A stretch of 64,000 bases of DNA from Pleomorphomonas sp. JP5 (GCF_023721815.1 NZ_JAMDLI010000007.1:124001-188000), one strand, 5' to 3'. Shown: positions 44,628 to 53,642, numbered from the stretch's first letter. Numbers and translations: made by a program. Notes: a model not told the origin generated them from the sequence alone.

Positions 44628-44733
44628 TTAGAGCGCTGTTCGATCTGACTGAATCAGATCGCCGCTCTAAGCCTTTGTTTCTGAAGCATCATCTTGTCGA
44701 CCCTCGTTTCACTCCGGTCGGATGATGCTCTAA
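44628..44733. mobile_element. RIME/MITE-like palindromic element, copy A
   Basis: This is a 106-bp element with 7-bp terminal inverted repeats TTAGAGC / GCTCTAA and an internal palindrome around GATCTGACTGAATCAGATC. It is repeated in inverted orientation, with only a few substitutions, at 49559-49666. It codes for nothing. It lies 13 bp upstream of the SnoaL-like gene start, so it may carry or displace that gene's promoter. Confidence 0.82.
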
Positions 44734-44746
44734 CTGGAAGACGACC

Positions 44747-45133
44747 ATGTCCGACCACGACCTGAAACAGCTGATCGAAGCGGCCGACCGGGCGATCACC
44801 GCCGAGGATTTCGATGCCCTGATGGACTTCTACGCCGAAGACGCCGCGCTGGTGATCAAGCCCGGCATGGTCGCCACCGGCAAGCCCGCCATCCGCAAGG
44901 CCTTCGTGGCCATCGCCGCCCACTTCAAGAACACCATGAAGGTCCGCCAGGGCCGCATGGAGGTGATCGAGGGCGCCGACACCGCCCTGGTGCTGATGGA
45001 AACGCTGCTCGACGTCGACGGCCAGCCTGACCCCATCGTCCGCCGCGCCACCTACGTCTTCCGCAAGTCGGACACCGGCCGCTGGCTCTGCGCCGTCGAC
45101 AACTCCTATGGCACGACGCTGCTGGATGGGTGA
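44747..45133 (+). CDS. SnoaL-like/DUF4440-type NTF2-fold protein
   Basis: This is a 128-residue protein with the NTF2-like pattern LKQLIEAADRAITAEDFDALMDFYAEDAALVIKPGMVATGKPAIRKAFVAIAAHF, as in the SgcJ/EcaC group. No signal peptide. Function unknown. The gene follows repeat copy A directly; only a weak ribosome site (GGAAG) is seen. Confidence 0.82.
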   Translation: MSDHDLKQLIEAADRAITAEDFDALMDFYAEDAALVIKPGMVATGKPAIRKAFVAIAAHFKNTMKVRQGRMEVIEGADTALVLMETLLDVDGQPDPIVRRATYVFRKSDTGRWLCAVDNSYGTTLLDG

Positions 45134-45155
45134 CGGCCCGCTCGGCGGAGATCCC

Positions 45156-45992
45156 CTACTCCGCCGGGCTGCCGAACCGCGCCACGCAATGCCAGACGCG
45201 CTTCAGCGACTGCCAGTCGGCGCGGCCATCGCGGCGGGCGAGGCCGATGGCTCGTGGGGTCAGGATGCCGTCGGTCATCAGTGACGCCGCGAGGTCGGCG
45301 AACGCCTGGCCGCGATAGGCGGCGCAATCGGCCAATCGCGCCGCCGGCATGCGAAAGCCGGGGTGCCACTCCACCGGGCAGGCGAGCGTTCCGGCGACGG
45401 CCTCGATCTCCGTGCCGCGATAGCTGGCGTCGAGCACCAGCGCCTCGACGTCCTTGCCGAGGGTGAGCGGCCCGTGGACGTGCGCCTCGACATAGTCGTC
45501 GAGCACGTCCGTCGACGCCCGCCGCTCGTCGGCCAGCGCCACCAGCCCCATGCGGTCGGCAACGCCGAAATGGGCCGGGCTGTAGCAACTGTCGGGGTAG
45601 CAGAAGGTGGTCCGCTCCAGCACATGAGGCCGCAGCCTCAGATGGGCCGAGCCGAAGCGCGGCGAGCCGCCCACGGCCCGCTGAAGGTAGTTGAGCGCCC
45701 CATATTTCGGCCGCATCGCCGGGTCGGCCACATCATAGGCGCCGCCGAAAATATCCTGCTCCCACAGCCAGCGCTCGCCGCCCGGATGAGCCGTCAGCCC
45801 GCCGTTGCTGATGCCGGTCTCGAACTGCGAGCGATAGACGCCCTCCTCCGCCAGCGCCTCGATCACCCACCGCCCATCGTGGAGCGCATCCGGGTGGAAG
45901 TTGATGGTGACGGTCGCAGGCCCGGGCAGCGGTCCGCCCTGCGACCGGTCGCGGACATGGGCGAGAGCGGCGGCAACAGGAGACGGCGTCAT
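45156..45992 (-). CDS. DUF3626 domain protein
   Basis: This is a 278-residue protein with the strongly conserved blocks of DUF3626: INFHPDALHDGRWVIEALAEEGVYRSQFETGISNGGLT, then DIFGGAYD and RPKYGALNYL, and FCYPDSCYSP-type sequence. Conserved His, Arg, Glu and Asp suggest an enzyme, but none has been assigned. It runs towards the SnoaL-like gene and lies just downstream of the protease gene on the same strand, with a gap of 70 bp. Confidence 0.83.
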   Translation of the reverse strand: MTPSPVAAALAHVRDRSQGGPLPGPATVTINFHPDALHDGRWVIEALAEEGVYRSQFETGISNGGLTAHPGGERWLWEQDIFGGAYDVADPAMRPKYGALNYLQRAVGGSPRFGSAHLRLRPHVLERTTFCYPDSCYSPAHFGVADRMGLVALADERRASTDVLDDYVEAHVHGPLTLGKDVEALVLDASYRGTEIEAVAGTLACPVEWHPGFRMPAARLADCAAYRGQAFADLAASLMTDGILTPRAIGLARRDGRADWQSLKRVWHCVARFGSPAE

Positions 45993-46062
45993 GTTCTCAC
46001 CCTCGGCGATGACGCCAACCCTGTAAGCACACGCAGCCGAGCCAACAGACCCGGCGACGCGG

Positions 46063-47391
46063 TCATTTCCTCACCTCGCACACCACCTGGGCGCTGAACT
46101 TGCGGGCGATCTCGGCCACGTCGGGGGTCTTCATCTCCTCGCCCGGCGGCTCCACGGTGTAGCGGACCTTGTGCGCGTCGAGGAAATCCCGCGCCTCGCC
46201 GGCCTTGATGGCGAAGTTGACGTTCTGGATCACCTCGATGTCGTCGTCGTCTTCATAGCTCTGGATGTTCGACTTGGCGACGACGATGCCGACGATGCGG
46301 CCCGACTGGTCGACCACCGCGCCGCCGCTGTTGCCGCTCTGCACCGGCGCCGAGATCTGCATCTGCGTTTCGTCGTCGCCGGCGCCGGCCAGCGAGGCGA
46401 CGAGGCCGGTGGCGAGGTTGCCGGTCTTCGACAGGTAGTCGGTCAGGGGATAGCCGAACACCACGACGGTGTCGCCGAGGCGGATCGGAGGCGCTCCGCG
46501 GAAGGCGCCGAAGGGCAGATTGTCCTCCTCGATCCTCAGAAGGGCGAGATCGCCCGCCTCGTCCCGCGCCACGATGGTCGCCGGCTCCAGCACGCCGCCG
46601 TCGCGCCGGACCTCCGCCGCCCCGCAGCCTTCCACGACATGGGCGTTGGTGAGGAGATAGCCGTCGCCGTTGACGAAAAAGCCCGTGCCGGTGGAATAGG
46701 TGACGTCCTCGGCGCCGTCGTCAGGGCGGGCGGTCGGCCTGCTGTCGTCGCCCTCGAGCGCCCGGTTGAGCTCCTCCACCGATTTGCGGACGTCGTCGAT
46801 GGACTGGAAGCACTCGCGCAACCTGGCGACGCCCGTCCGCCCATCGGTCAGCGCGAACGCGCCATAATCGAGCCCGTCGATCGTCAGATCGAGCGCCTCG
46901 GCGGCGGCGAAGTCGTCGAGGAAGGCAGCCTTGACGCGCTCGACGGCGACACCGCTCAGGCCCTCCCCCACCACGCCGACACCCTCGCCCGACCAGGCGC
47001 TGTCGCCGCCGTAGTCGACCACCACCTCGAAGTCCTCGCCCGCCTCGAAGGTCAGGTGGGGGTTGCCGTAGAGGAAGAAATAGCTCGGCCGGTCGCCCGT
47101 GTTGTCGCCGCCCACCTTGACCACCGAGTCATCCAGGTAGTCCATCGTCAACAGGCAGGACTTGCGGGCGAGGTTGACGGTGACCTTCCAGTGGTCGCCC
47201 TCGGCAAAGGCGGTGCTGCGGGTCTTGTAATAGTCGGCATCGAGAGCGAGAGCCGGCCCACACACCAGCGCCAGAAGAGCCGGGAGCCAGACGAAGCGCC
47301 GCGCCGCGCCGTATCCGCGCAGCGCCCGACGCCAGAGGCGCCCCAACCCTTGCTGGAGTTGCCCTGGGGAGGGAAGGAAACAGACGGCCAT
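46063..47391 (-). CDS. Secreted HtrA-like serine protease with novel N-terminal module (one copy)
   Basis: This is a 442-residue protein. A signal region ends near residue 49 (LPALLALVCGPALA). Residues about 53-200 form a module starting DYYKTRST and holding VNLARKSC near the start and LRECFQ at the end, two cysteines likely to pair. After a linker comes a chymotrypsin-fold protease (about 235-410): His in TNAHVVEGC, Asp in GDLALL, Ser in SGNSGG. There is no PDZ domain. The C-terminal 40 residues (EEMKTPDVAEIARKFSAQVVCEV) are shared with the next gene. Protease activity in the periplasm or outside is expected; target unknown. Confidence 0.85.
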   Translation of the reverse strand: MAVCFLPSPGQLQQGLGRLWRRALRGYGAARRFVWLPALLALVCGPALALDADYYKTRSTAFAEGDHWKVTVNLARKSCLLTMDYLDDSVVKVGGDNTGDRPSYFFLYGNPHLTFEAGEDFEVVVDYGGDSAWSGEGVGVVGEGLSGVAVERVKAAFLDDFAAAEALDLTIDGLDYGAFALTDGRTGVARLRECFQSIDDVRKSVEELNRALEGDDSRPTARPDDGAEDVTYSTGTGFFVNGDGYLLTNAHVVEGCGAAEVRRDGGVLEPATIVARDEAGDLALLRIEEDNLPFGAFRGAPPIRLGDTVVVFGYPLTDYLSKTGNLATGLVASLAGAGDDETQMQISAPVQSGNSGGAVVDQSGRIVGIVVAKSNIQSYEDDDDIEVIQNVNFAIKAGEARDFLDAHKVRYTVEPPGEEMKTPDVAEIARKFSAQVVCEVRK

Positions 47392-47464
47392 GACACACCC
47401 GCGATTTGACGAATGGCAAGTTCAACAGGAACTGCCCGCAAGGCACAAGAGGCGGAAGCCGGCC

Positions 47465-49426
47465 CTACTCGCTCAACTCGCAGATCACCTGGGCGCTGAA
47501 GGCGCGCGCGATATCCGCCACGTCCGGCGTCTTCAGCTCCTCGCCTGGCGCTTCGGTTTCGTAAGCGACGCCCCTGTCATCGAGGAAAGCCTTGGCCACG
47601 TCGGCCTTGATGGCGAAGTTGGCGTTCTGGATCACCTCGACATAGTCGTCGTCGACGGTCGTCGTGTTCGACTTGGCGACGACGACGCCGACGACATGGC
47701 CCGACTGGTCGACCACCGGACCGCCACTGTTGCCACTCTGAACGGGGGCCGAAATCTGCATCTCCGCCTCGTTGTCCTCGACACCTGCCAGCGAGGCCAC
47801 GAGACCGGTCGAGAGGTTGCCGCTTTTCGACAGGTAGCCCGAAAGGGGATAGCCGAACACGACCACGGATTCGCCCAGGCGGATCGACGGCCCGCCACGG
47901 AACGTCGCGAAGGCGGGGCTTCGCCCGCGCATTTTCAGGAGAGCGAGGTCATGGTCTCTCTCCCGCGCGACGATAATGGCTGGCTCGGTGCGCCCTTCGA
48001 ACCGCAGCCTGGCGGTGCCGCAGCCCTCGACCACATGGGCGTTGGTCAGCAGGTAGCCGGCCTTGTCGACGAAGAAGCCGGAACCGCTCACCACGACGGG
48101 CTCCTTGCCCTTGCCGGGCACCGGTCCGCCCTTGCCCCTGCCGCGTGGCGCATCATTGGGCCGGGCTTCGTCCTCTTTCGGGGTCGGAGCGGGCGTCGGC
48201 GGAGACAGGAAGTCCGGCCCACCGCCGAGGACGCCTGCCTCCAGTGAAATGCGCCCGTCATCCACCGCCGCCATGCACTCGCGCAACTTGGCAATGCCCG
48301 CCCGGCTGCCGCTGATGTCGAACACGCCGTGTTCGCGACTGCCGATCTTCAGGCCGAGAGTCCTCGCAGCGGCGAACTCATCGACGGCCTCCGCATGGAC
48401 ACCCTCGAGAGCAACACCATTCTGCCCTGTGTGCACCACGCCGACCCCATCGCCAGCCCACGTGCTGTGTCCATCGTATTCGACGGTCACCTCATAGTCT
48501 TTCCCCTGCTCGTAGTCCCATGACGCCTTGGAGAACAGAAAGAAGTAAGCCAGCTTGCCACCACGATGGTCGCCACCGACCGTGATTTCGGCGTCGCCCG
48601 CAAAGGTGGCAGCCATGGAACAGGATTTTCGGGCTCGCGTGACCCAAACCCACCAGTTGCCCTCCTTGGCGTATATCCTGTCACTGGCGTAATAGTCTTC
48701 GCCGAGCGCGGTGGATGCCGGGATGGATTCCTTGCCGTTTCCAAAGGACGAGCCATCCTCTGCGCCGCCGGTCAGAACATCACCGCGTTTGCCTTCGTCC
48801 TCCTTCGGTGTCGGATCGGGCGAGGAAACCACCGGTGGTGTCGGCGGCGACCGCCAGGGGACATCTGCCCCGTACCCCTTGGCAACCGACACCAGCGAAA
48901 TGCGTCCGGTCTCAATGCCTTGGCTGCACTCGACCATCTTGGCGAATGCATTCCGGGCCTTACCCAAGCTGAAGCTGCCATAGTCGCGGTCAGCGATCTC
49001 CAAAGTGAAAGATGGCGCGGCAACAAACTCCTCCACCGCTTCCGCCTTGACATGCTCAACGGCTATCCCACCCGAATAATAGTCACTCAGGCCAATGCCG
49101 TCACTCGCCCAAGCAGGATGCTCGCCAAACTTGGTGATCACCTCATACGTCTTGCCCGCCTCATACGTCCATGACGTGTCGATGAACAGGAAATCGTAGG
49201 ACGTCTCGCCGCCGCTGCGATCCGTTCCAAGCAGAACCCTAAACCTGTGCTCATAAAGATTGGACATGTAGCACGACTTGCGCGCCAGATTGACCGCGAC
49301 AGTCCAGTTGTCGTTGCCATAATAGGTTATGTCGTTATCGTAGAACTCCGACGCCATGGCCGAGGCCGAGCCGGGCGACAGGACCAGAAACACGACGAGC
49401 CAGGCATTGCGGCTCAGAACAGACAT
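47465..49426 (-). CDS. Secreted HtrA-like serine protease with two N-terminal modules
   Basis: This is a paralogue of the previous gene, 653 residues from ATG 49426 (a GTG at 49435 is possible). After a signal peptide (SVLSRNAWLVVFLVLSPGSASA) come two copies of the same ~150-residue module, each beginning with a YY/FYDND-like motif and VNLARKSC or VTRARKSC, and ending VECSQG or LRECMA. They are joined by proline/aspartate/lysine-rich linkers (PTPKEDE occurs in both). The protease domain has the triad HVVEGC, HDLALL and SGNSGG. The two genes are tandem, 73 bp apart, and probably arose by duplication. Confidence 0.85.
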   Translation of the reverse strand: MSVLSRNAWLVVFLVLSPGSASAMASEFYDNDITYYGNDNWTVAVNLARKSCYMSNLYEHRFRVLLGTDRSGGETSYDFLFIDTSWTYEAGKTYEVITKFGEHPAWASDGIGLSDYYSGGIAVEHVKAEAVEEFVAAPSFTLEIADRDYGSFSLGKARNAFAKMVECSQGIETGRISLVSVAKGYGADVPWRSPPTPPVVSSPDPTPKEDEGKRGDVLTGGAEDGSSFGNGKESIPASTALGEDYYASDRIYAKEGNWWVWVTRARKSCSMAATFAGDAEITVGGDHRGGKLAYFFLFSKASWDYEQGKDYEVTVEYDGHSTWAGDGVGVVHTGQNGVALEGVHAEAVDEFAAARTLGLKIGSREHGVFDISGSRAGIAKLRECMAAVDDGRISLEAGVLGGGPDFLSPPTPAPTPKEDEARPNDAPRGRGKGGPVPGKGKEPVVVSGSGFFVDKAGYLLTNAHVVEGCGTARLRFEGRTEPAIIVARERDHDLALLKMRGRSPAFATFRGGPSIRLGESVVVFGYPLSGYLSKSGNLSTGLVASLAGVEDNEAEMQISAPVQSGNSGGPVVDQSGHVVGVVVAKSNTTTVDDDYVEVIQNANFAIKADVAKAFLDDRGVAYETEAPGEELKTPDVADIARAFSAQVICELSE

Positions 49427-49558
49427 CAAGGACACAGCCGCACCCCGTCGACACTCCGGATCTTCATGCCCACCAGCACGGGATCGGGCGACCGTCGCCC
49501 CCCAAGACTTCCTTCTGGCGAGAACCGCGATCATATAGCGAAAGTTGCGAAGAACGAG

Positions 49559-49666
49559 TTTAGAGCATCATCCGACCGGAGTGAAACGAGGATCGACAAG
49601 ATGATGCTTCAGGAACAAAATCTTGGAGCGCCGATCTGATTCAGTCAGATCGAACAGCGCTCTAAA
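49559..49666. mobile_element. RIME/MITE-like palindromic element, copy B (inverted)
   Basis: This is the reverse complement of copy A at 44628-44733 with only about six to eight differences. Terminal repeats TTTAGAGC / GCTCTAAA. The last bases overlap the 3' end of the RES gene and supply its TAG stop codon (49662-49664). Confidence 0.85.
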
Positions 49667-50372
49667 CCACCTCGAACACCGCGTTCGCTCCGTCCGCCTC
49701 GTAGCGCTTGACGAAATCCACCCGTGCGCCGTTCCAGTGGTAGCAGTAGTGGGCGCCCTGCACCGGGATGGGGATCACATCCGGCCAGAAGATGCCGATG
49801 CACCAACCGCCGGCCCGCCGCACGCTCGGGTAGACCACGCCGTCGCTGCCGGCGGCGCGCAACGCGCGGCCCAGAGCCTGCGAGGCGGTGTAGTCGTCGG
49901 GGTCGAGCGCGCCCGGCACGGCGCCGACGTCGTCGAGGTCGGCATCGACCGCCCCCACCAGCACGCGGAAATCCGAGGTCCAGCCCGGCGCTTCGCGCGT
50001 CGCCGCCATGAAGCGCTGATGGTGGTGGATGGTCTCGGCGATCGCCACGTCTTCGCTGTCGCCGGCGTAATAGAGGCCATAGCTGCCGTCGGTGAAGCGG
50101 CCGGGGCGAAGCGGCGAGCAATGGACGAAAGGGGCCATCAGATAGCTGGCGCCGGCGCCGCCGACGCGCCGGTGTTTCGGCACCTTGGCAAGATCGCCGA
50201 TCACACCGTGTACACGCGGATTGGTCTTCTCCTCGACGGCGGCGAGCGCCTCCCAGTCGCGCGGGTCGGCGATATCCTCGAACAGGTCGATCGGCGGATG
50301 GATCGAGCGGATGATGCGGTAGGTCCTCGGCCACGCCACCCGCCGCCGGACCACCCCCGTCACGCCGGTCAT
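49662..50372 (-). CDS. RES domain toxin (NAD-degrading type)
   Basis: This is a 236-residue protein. The three residues that name the family are visible as Arg92 (GRFTDGSYGLYYAG), Glu113 (AIAETIHH) and Ser183 (VVYPSVRRAGGW). RES toxins such as MbcT degrade cellular NAD+. The protein is longer than many RES toxins because of about 75 N-terminal residues. Its ATG overlaps the antitoxin stop (TGATG), giving coupled translation. Its stop codon is within repeat copy B, so the natural C-terminus may have been altered by the insertion. Confidence 0.86.
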   Translation of the reverse strand: MTGVTGVVRRRVAWPRTYRIIRSIHPPIDLFEDIADPRDWEALAAVEEKTNPRVHGVIGDLAKVPKHRRVGGAGASYLMAPFVHCSPLRPGRFTDGSYGLYYAGDSEDVAIAETIHHHQRFMAATREAPGWTSDFRVLVGAVDADLDDVGAVPGALDPDDYTASQALGRALRAAGSDGVVYPSVRRAGGWCIGIFWPDVIPIPVQGAHYCYHWNGARVDFVKRYEADGANAVFEVV

Positions 50373-50782
50373 CACGCGCCCCGCTCGGCGTCGAGATAGG
50401 CGCGCATGTCCTGAAGATCCGACAGCTCGCCGCGCAGCATCAGGTCCAGCGCCGACCGACCATCGAAGGTATCGTTGGGCTTTCGCACCCATTCATAGCC
50501 GCGCGCCGGCTCCTTGAAGAGGTAGCGCAAGCCCTTGTGGATGCCCATCAGATGCGCCATCCGCATGCGGAGATCGCGGTCGATCCGCCCGATGCTGCCG
50601 TCCTTCCAGCGCGCCCATGTGCGCGCCGACATGCCACCTAGAAGCGTCGTCGCCTCGACGTCCGTCAGCTTCCAAGCCCTGAAAAGGTTGACCGTCGCCC
50701 GCGCCAACGCCGCCGCTTCCGCGTCGGTGATGGCGGTGCTTTCAGCCCGCTCGATCGGCGTGGCTTCGATGGGTTGCAGCAT
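50372..50782 (-). CDS. Xre/MbcA/ParS-type antitoxin
   Basis: This is a 136-residue partner of the RES toxin. An N-terminal Xre-like helix-turn-helix (AAALARATVNLFRAWKLTDVEATTLLGGMSARTWARWKDG) is followed by the MbcA/ParS C-terminal part (MRMAHLMGIHKGLRYLFKEPARGYEWVRKPNDTFDGRSALDLMLRGELSDLQDMRAYLDAE), which in this family enters the toxin active site. ATG 50782 follows AGGGCGGA; ATGs at 50800 and 50860 are alternatives. It likely autoregulates via the dyad upstream. Confidence 0.87.
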   Translation of the reverse strand: MLQPIEATPIERAESTAITDAEAAALARATVNLFRAWKLTDVEATTLLGGMSARTWARWKDGSIGRIDRDLRMRMAHLMGIHKGLRYLFKEPARGYEWVRKPNDTFDGRSALDLMLRGELSDLQDMRAYLDAERGA

Positions 50783-50814
50783 CACGGTCCGCCCTGTCAT
50801 TTGACATGAATATA

Positions 50815-50827
50815 GGCGTATCACGCC
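50815..50827. promoter_or_regulatory. Candidate operator of the RES/Xre operon
   Basis: GGCGT-ATC-ACGCC is a 13-bp dyad 33 bp upstream of the antitoxin ATG; a further half-site, TTGGCGTGA, occurs near 50863. The position suits antitoxin autorepression. Confidence 0.55.
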
Positions 50828-50889
50828 AAATGGCAAGACGTTGTACCAAGCAGAAGGCACCTTGGCGTGACTTCATATGCGGTGACCGA

Positions 50890-52194
50890 CTAATCGCCTC
50901 GCTCGAACTCCGCCTGAGACAGCCGGCGATGGGTGGGGATATCGGTCTCAAGGTCATAGCCGATGATTTCCCGGCCGGTGGAAAAGGACGAGATGACCCG
51001 CTTGTTGTAGGGGTTCAGCTCGAAAATCGCGCTGGCATCCAATAGGGCCTTGCAGGTCGGGTCGAGTGTGACACCCGTGGCAAACTGGATACGGTAGTTG
51101 CCGCCCGGCAAACCCGAGAGGTCGATGCTGTCCTCTCCCCTCAGGAAGAGCGTGGCGACAAGCGCCGAGTTCCGGTCTCTGACCTTGACGATGGCCTTGC
51201 GGCCGGTTGCGTTCCTGATCCGCAAGGTGAGGTCACCCTGCGCGCTCGCCCGGCGCGTCAGAATAGTGCTCGTCTCTGGCGGATACTCGCAGAACGTAGC
51301 CTCGCCCCTCGCTGCAAGGGCCTCACGCTCACGCGCGGCCCTTCGCACGTCGCTGGCATACATAAGGGCGACGATCAGCACCGGCACGGCGATTGCCATC
51401 AGCCGATAAAGCAGCTTCCTGCGGTCCGACCGCGCCCAATCATCCTTGAGCGCATAGCCCGGATAATAGCCGCCAGCGGTCGAGATGGCGCGAAGGATCT
51501 CGGCCGCCGCTCCGGCGATCTCCTTGTCCCGGGATTTCTGGACAAGTTTCGCCAGGCCATAGGCCGTCTTCTTGTCGCCTTGCGCCAGAAGGGCCCCGGC
51601 GTTGTGCAAGATCAGCTTTTCGTCGGTGAACCGGTCATGCTTTCTGCCGAGCACGACCTTGAAGAGCGCATAGAAAAAGTAACCAAACCGGCGGCGTGCA
51701 CCTGCACTGTTTACCCCCAGAAAAGGCATGAGCAGAGCATCCGCCATCCAGGCAACCGCCTTGAGCCGCCCTCCGACCCCGGCGCAGGCCACGCAAAGCA
51801 GCTCGGTCTTATCGACGATCCTGTCCTCGTAATCGCCCCCCACGACATGAGAGAGCGTGACGTAACGCGGCTGAAGCGTGACCTTGCCGCACCGCAAGCA
51901 GTGGAGCGGCCCGTCGGGAATGAGGCTGAGATCGTAGCGGACCGAGCCGTCGGGCTCGATGGCTTCAGCGGGCGGGTTGCGGGCAAACCAGTCGTAATTG
52001 GCCCGGCGCACCGGATCGCTGAGAACCTCGTGGGCCTCGGTCGTTCGGCGAAACGCCTCGGCGAACGCCTTGTCGGATTCATCGCCCGAGGGAATGTAGT
52101 GGGGGCTATGACTGGCCTCCCTGATCCTCTTTATCGGAGCCCACGTAGGCAGGCCCAACAGGCGATAGTATCCAAAGGGGTCGTGCGTTTTCAT
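50890..52194 (-). CDS. J-like (HPD-less) membrane protein 1 with zinc ribbon and C-terminal beta domain
   Basis: This is a 434-residue protein of no known function. Residues 5-70 resemble a J domain (DPFGYYRLLGL ... HEVLSDPVRRANYDWF), but the loop that should hold HPD reads SPHYIPSGDES, so Hsp70 stimulation is unlikely. Cys99-x2-Cys102 and Cys134-x2-Cys137 form a probable zinc ribbon. One membrane helix lies at about 266-286 (LYRLMAIAVPVLIVALMYA). The last 140 residues (ILTRRASAQGDLTLRIRNATGRKAIVKVRD...) look like a beta sandwich and would lie in the periplasm. It is a close paralogue of the next gene. Confidence 0.72.
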   Translation of the reverse strand: MKTHDPFGYYRLLGLPTWAPIKRIREASHSPHYIPSGDESDKAFAEAFRRTTEAHEVLSDPVRRANYDWFARNPPAEAIEPDGSVRYDLSLIPDGPLHCLRCGKVTLQPRYVTLSHVVGGDYEDRIVDKTELLCVACAGVGGRLKAVAWMADALLMPFLGVNSAGARRRFGYFFYALFKVVLGRKHDRFTDEKLILHNAGALLAQGDKKTAYGLAKLVQKSRDKEIAGAAAEILRAISTAGGYYPGYALKDDWARSDRRKLLYRLMAIAVPVLIVALMYASDVRRAAREREALAARGEATFCEYPPETSTILTRRASAQGDLTLRIRNATGRKAIVKVRDRNSALVATLFLRGEDSIDLSGLPGGNYRIQFATGVTLDPTCKALLDASAIFELNPYNKRVISSFSTGREIIGYDLETDIPTHRRLSQAEFERGD

Positions 52195-52358
52195 CCAGGT
52201 CTCGGAAACTCGCCTGCAGGTGGATCGCCCTTTGGGAACTCCGGCCGTTGGGCTGCGATCTCGTTACTGCGCCGAAGTGTTGGCTGTGATTTCGGAAAGA
52301 GAACCCTTTACCGACCGAGACGACGGCAGACTGCCCACCGGCATCCGTCCCAGCCGCC

Positions 52359-53642
52359 TCAGGGCTTGTCGAACTCCGTGCTTGTTATTCTACGGCCAAC
52401 ACGGTGGCTGCCATATTCTATCTGATAAGCGTCAATATTCCTGTTTCCATATTCAATATAAAATGACTCCGCGTCCATCTTTCGAAACTCCGCTTCCCAA
52501 TCCGGATCAATGATCTCCTTGCAAGAAGCGTCCAACCTGTCGCCAAGGGCATATTGCAGTCTATAGCCCCGCCCCGTGAAAGCCTCGAAATCATAGCTGT
52601 TCTGGTACGCAACAAAAACAGAGGCCAACACCGTCCCTGACTGACCGTCCCTGATCTTCAGGATGGCGTTCTGGTTGGTCTTGTTCCAGATCCTGAGGGT
52701 AATCTCCCCGCCGCCGGGCCTCTGGCGCGTCAGGATGTCGCCATTTCGCGGCAGTTCCCTGCACACCGGGATGGAGACGCCGTTTACCTCGACCGGACGA
52801 AAGGCACGCTCATTCTGCCGCGCAGCGTAGCCGTAGATGAAAGCGATAAAGGCCGTCACAATGGCGAACGGCAGGATGGCATAGACGGCCCTTTCGCCTG
52901 CCGGCACGACCCAGGGGTCCGGCAACTTGTAGTTCCAGTAATCGCCCCCTGCCGCCTCGATTTCCCGCATGATCGCCGCCGACTGACCGGCAACATCCTC
53001 ATCCCTGGACTTCGCGGCAATCCTGGCCAGGGCGTAGGCCAGCTTGACGTCGCGCCGCTCCAGATAGGCACGGGCGTTGTGCAAGGCCAATCGCTCGTCG
53101 GTCGCCTTGAGATGATGCCCGCGCTGGCCGTTTTTCAACCAGCTCCAGGTGGCCTTGTAAGGTCCCCCCTTCGACAGGAAGCCGAAAAACAGCGTCGTGA
53201 GCGCGCTTTTCCGCGTAAAGGTCTTGGCGCAGTCGGCGCAAAGCAGCCCTTCTTCCTGTGTCGTGCGGGCGTAAGCGTTGAACGATCTCGTGACCTCGGA
53301 GATCTGGACATGGCGCGGCAAAGGCGTCACTCGTCCGCAACTGGAACAATGGGTCGGACCGTCGACGATGGACCTGAGATCGAACTTGTCAGCCCAGTCG
53401 GTTTCGCCGTCCGCCTCGGGCGGGTTGCGGGCGAACCAGTCGTAATTGGCCTTGCGGGCCGGATCGTTCAGGATGTCATAGGCCATGGGAACCAAGCGAA
53501 GAGCTTCCTCGAACGGCTTGTCGGACTCGTCCCCCGAACGCACGAAAAAGGGATATCTGACAGCCCGCTTGAGCTCTTCGGTCGTGGCTGCCGGCGTCAA
53601 ATCGAGGGCGCGGTAAAGTCCGAAAGGGTCGCTATGGTCCAT
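52359..53642 (-). CDS. J-like (HPD-less) membrane protein 2
   Basis: This is a 427-residue paralogue of the preceding gene with the same order: J-like residues 5-70 (DPFGLYRALDL ... YDILNDPARKANYDWFARNPP) with FFVRSGDES instead of HPD; zinc ribbon Cys99/Cys102 and Cys135/Cys138; a membrane helix (AILPFAIVTAFIAFIYGYA); and the C-terminal domain (ILTRQRPGGGEITLRIWNKTNQNAILKIRDGQS). The two are in tandem with a 164-bp gap, so each may have its own promoter. Confidence 0.72.
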   Translation of the reverse strand: MDHSDPFGLYRALDLTPAATTEELKRAVRYPFFVRSGDESDKPFEEALRLVPMAYDILNDPARKANYDWFARNPPEADGETDWADKFDLRSIVDGPTHCSSCGRVTPLPRHVQISEVTRSFNAYARTTQEEGLLCADCAKTFTRKSALTTLFFGFLSKGGPYKATWSWLKNGQRGHHLKATDERLALHNARAYLERRDVKLAYALARIAAKSRDEDVAGQSAAIMREIEAAGGDYWNYKLPDPWVVPAGERAVYAILPFAIVTAFIAFIYGYAARQNERAFRPVEVNGVSIPVCRELPRNGDILTRQRPGGGEITLRIWNKTNQNAILKIRDGQSGTVLASVFVAYQNSYDFEAFTGRGYRLQYALGDRLDASCKEIIDPDWEAEFRKMDAESFYIEYGNRNIDAYQIEYGSHRVGRRITSTEFDKP

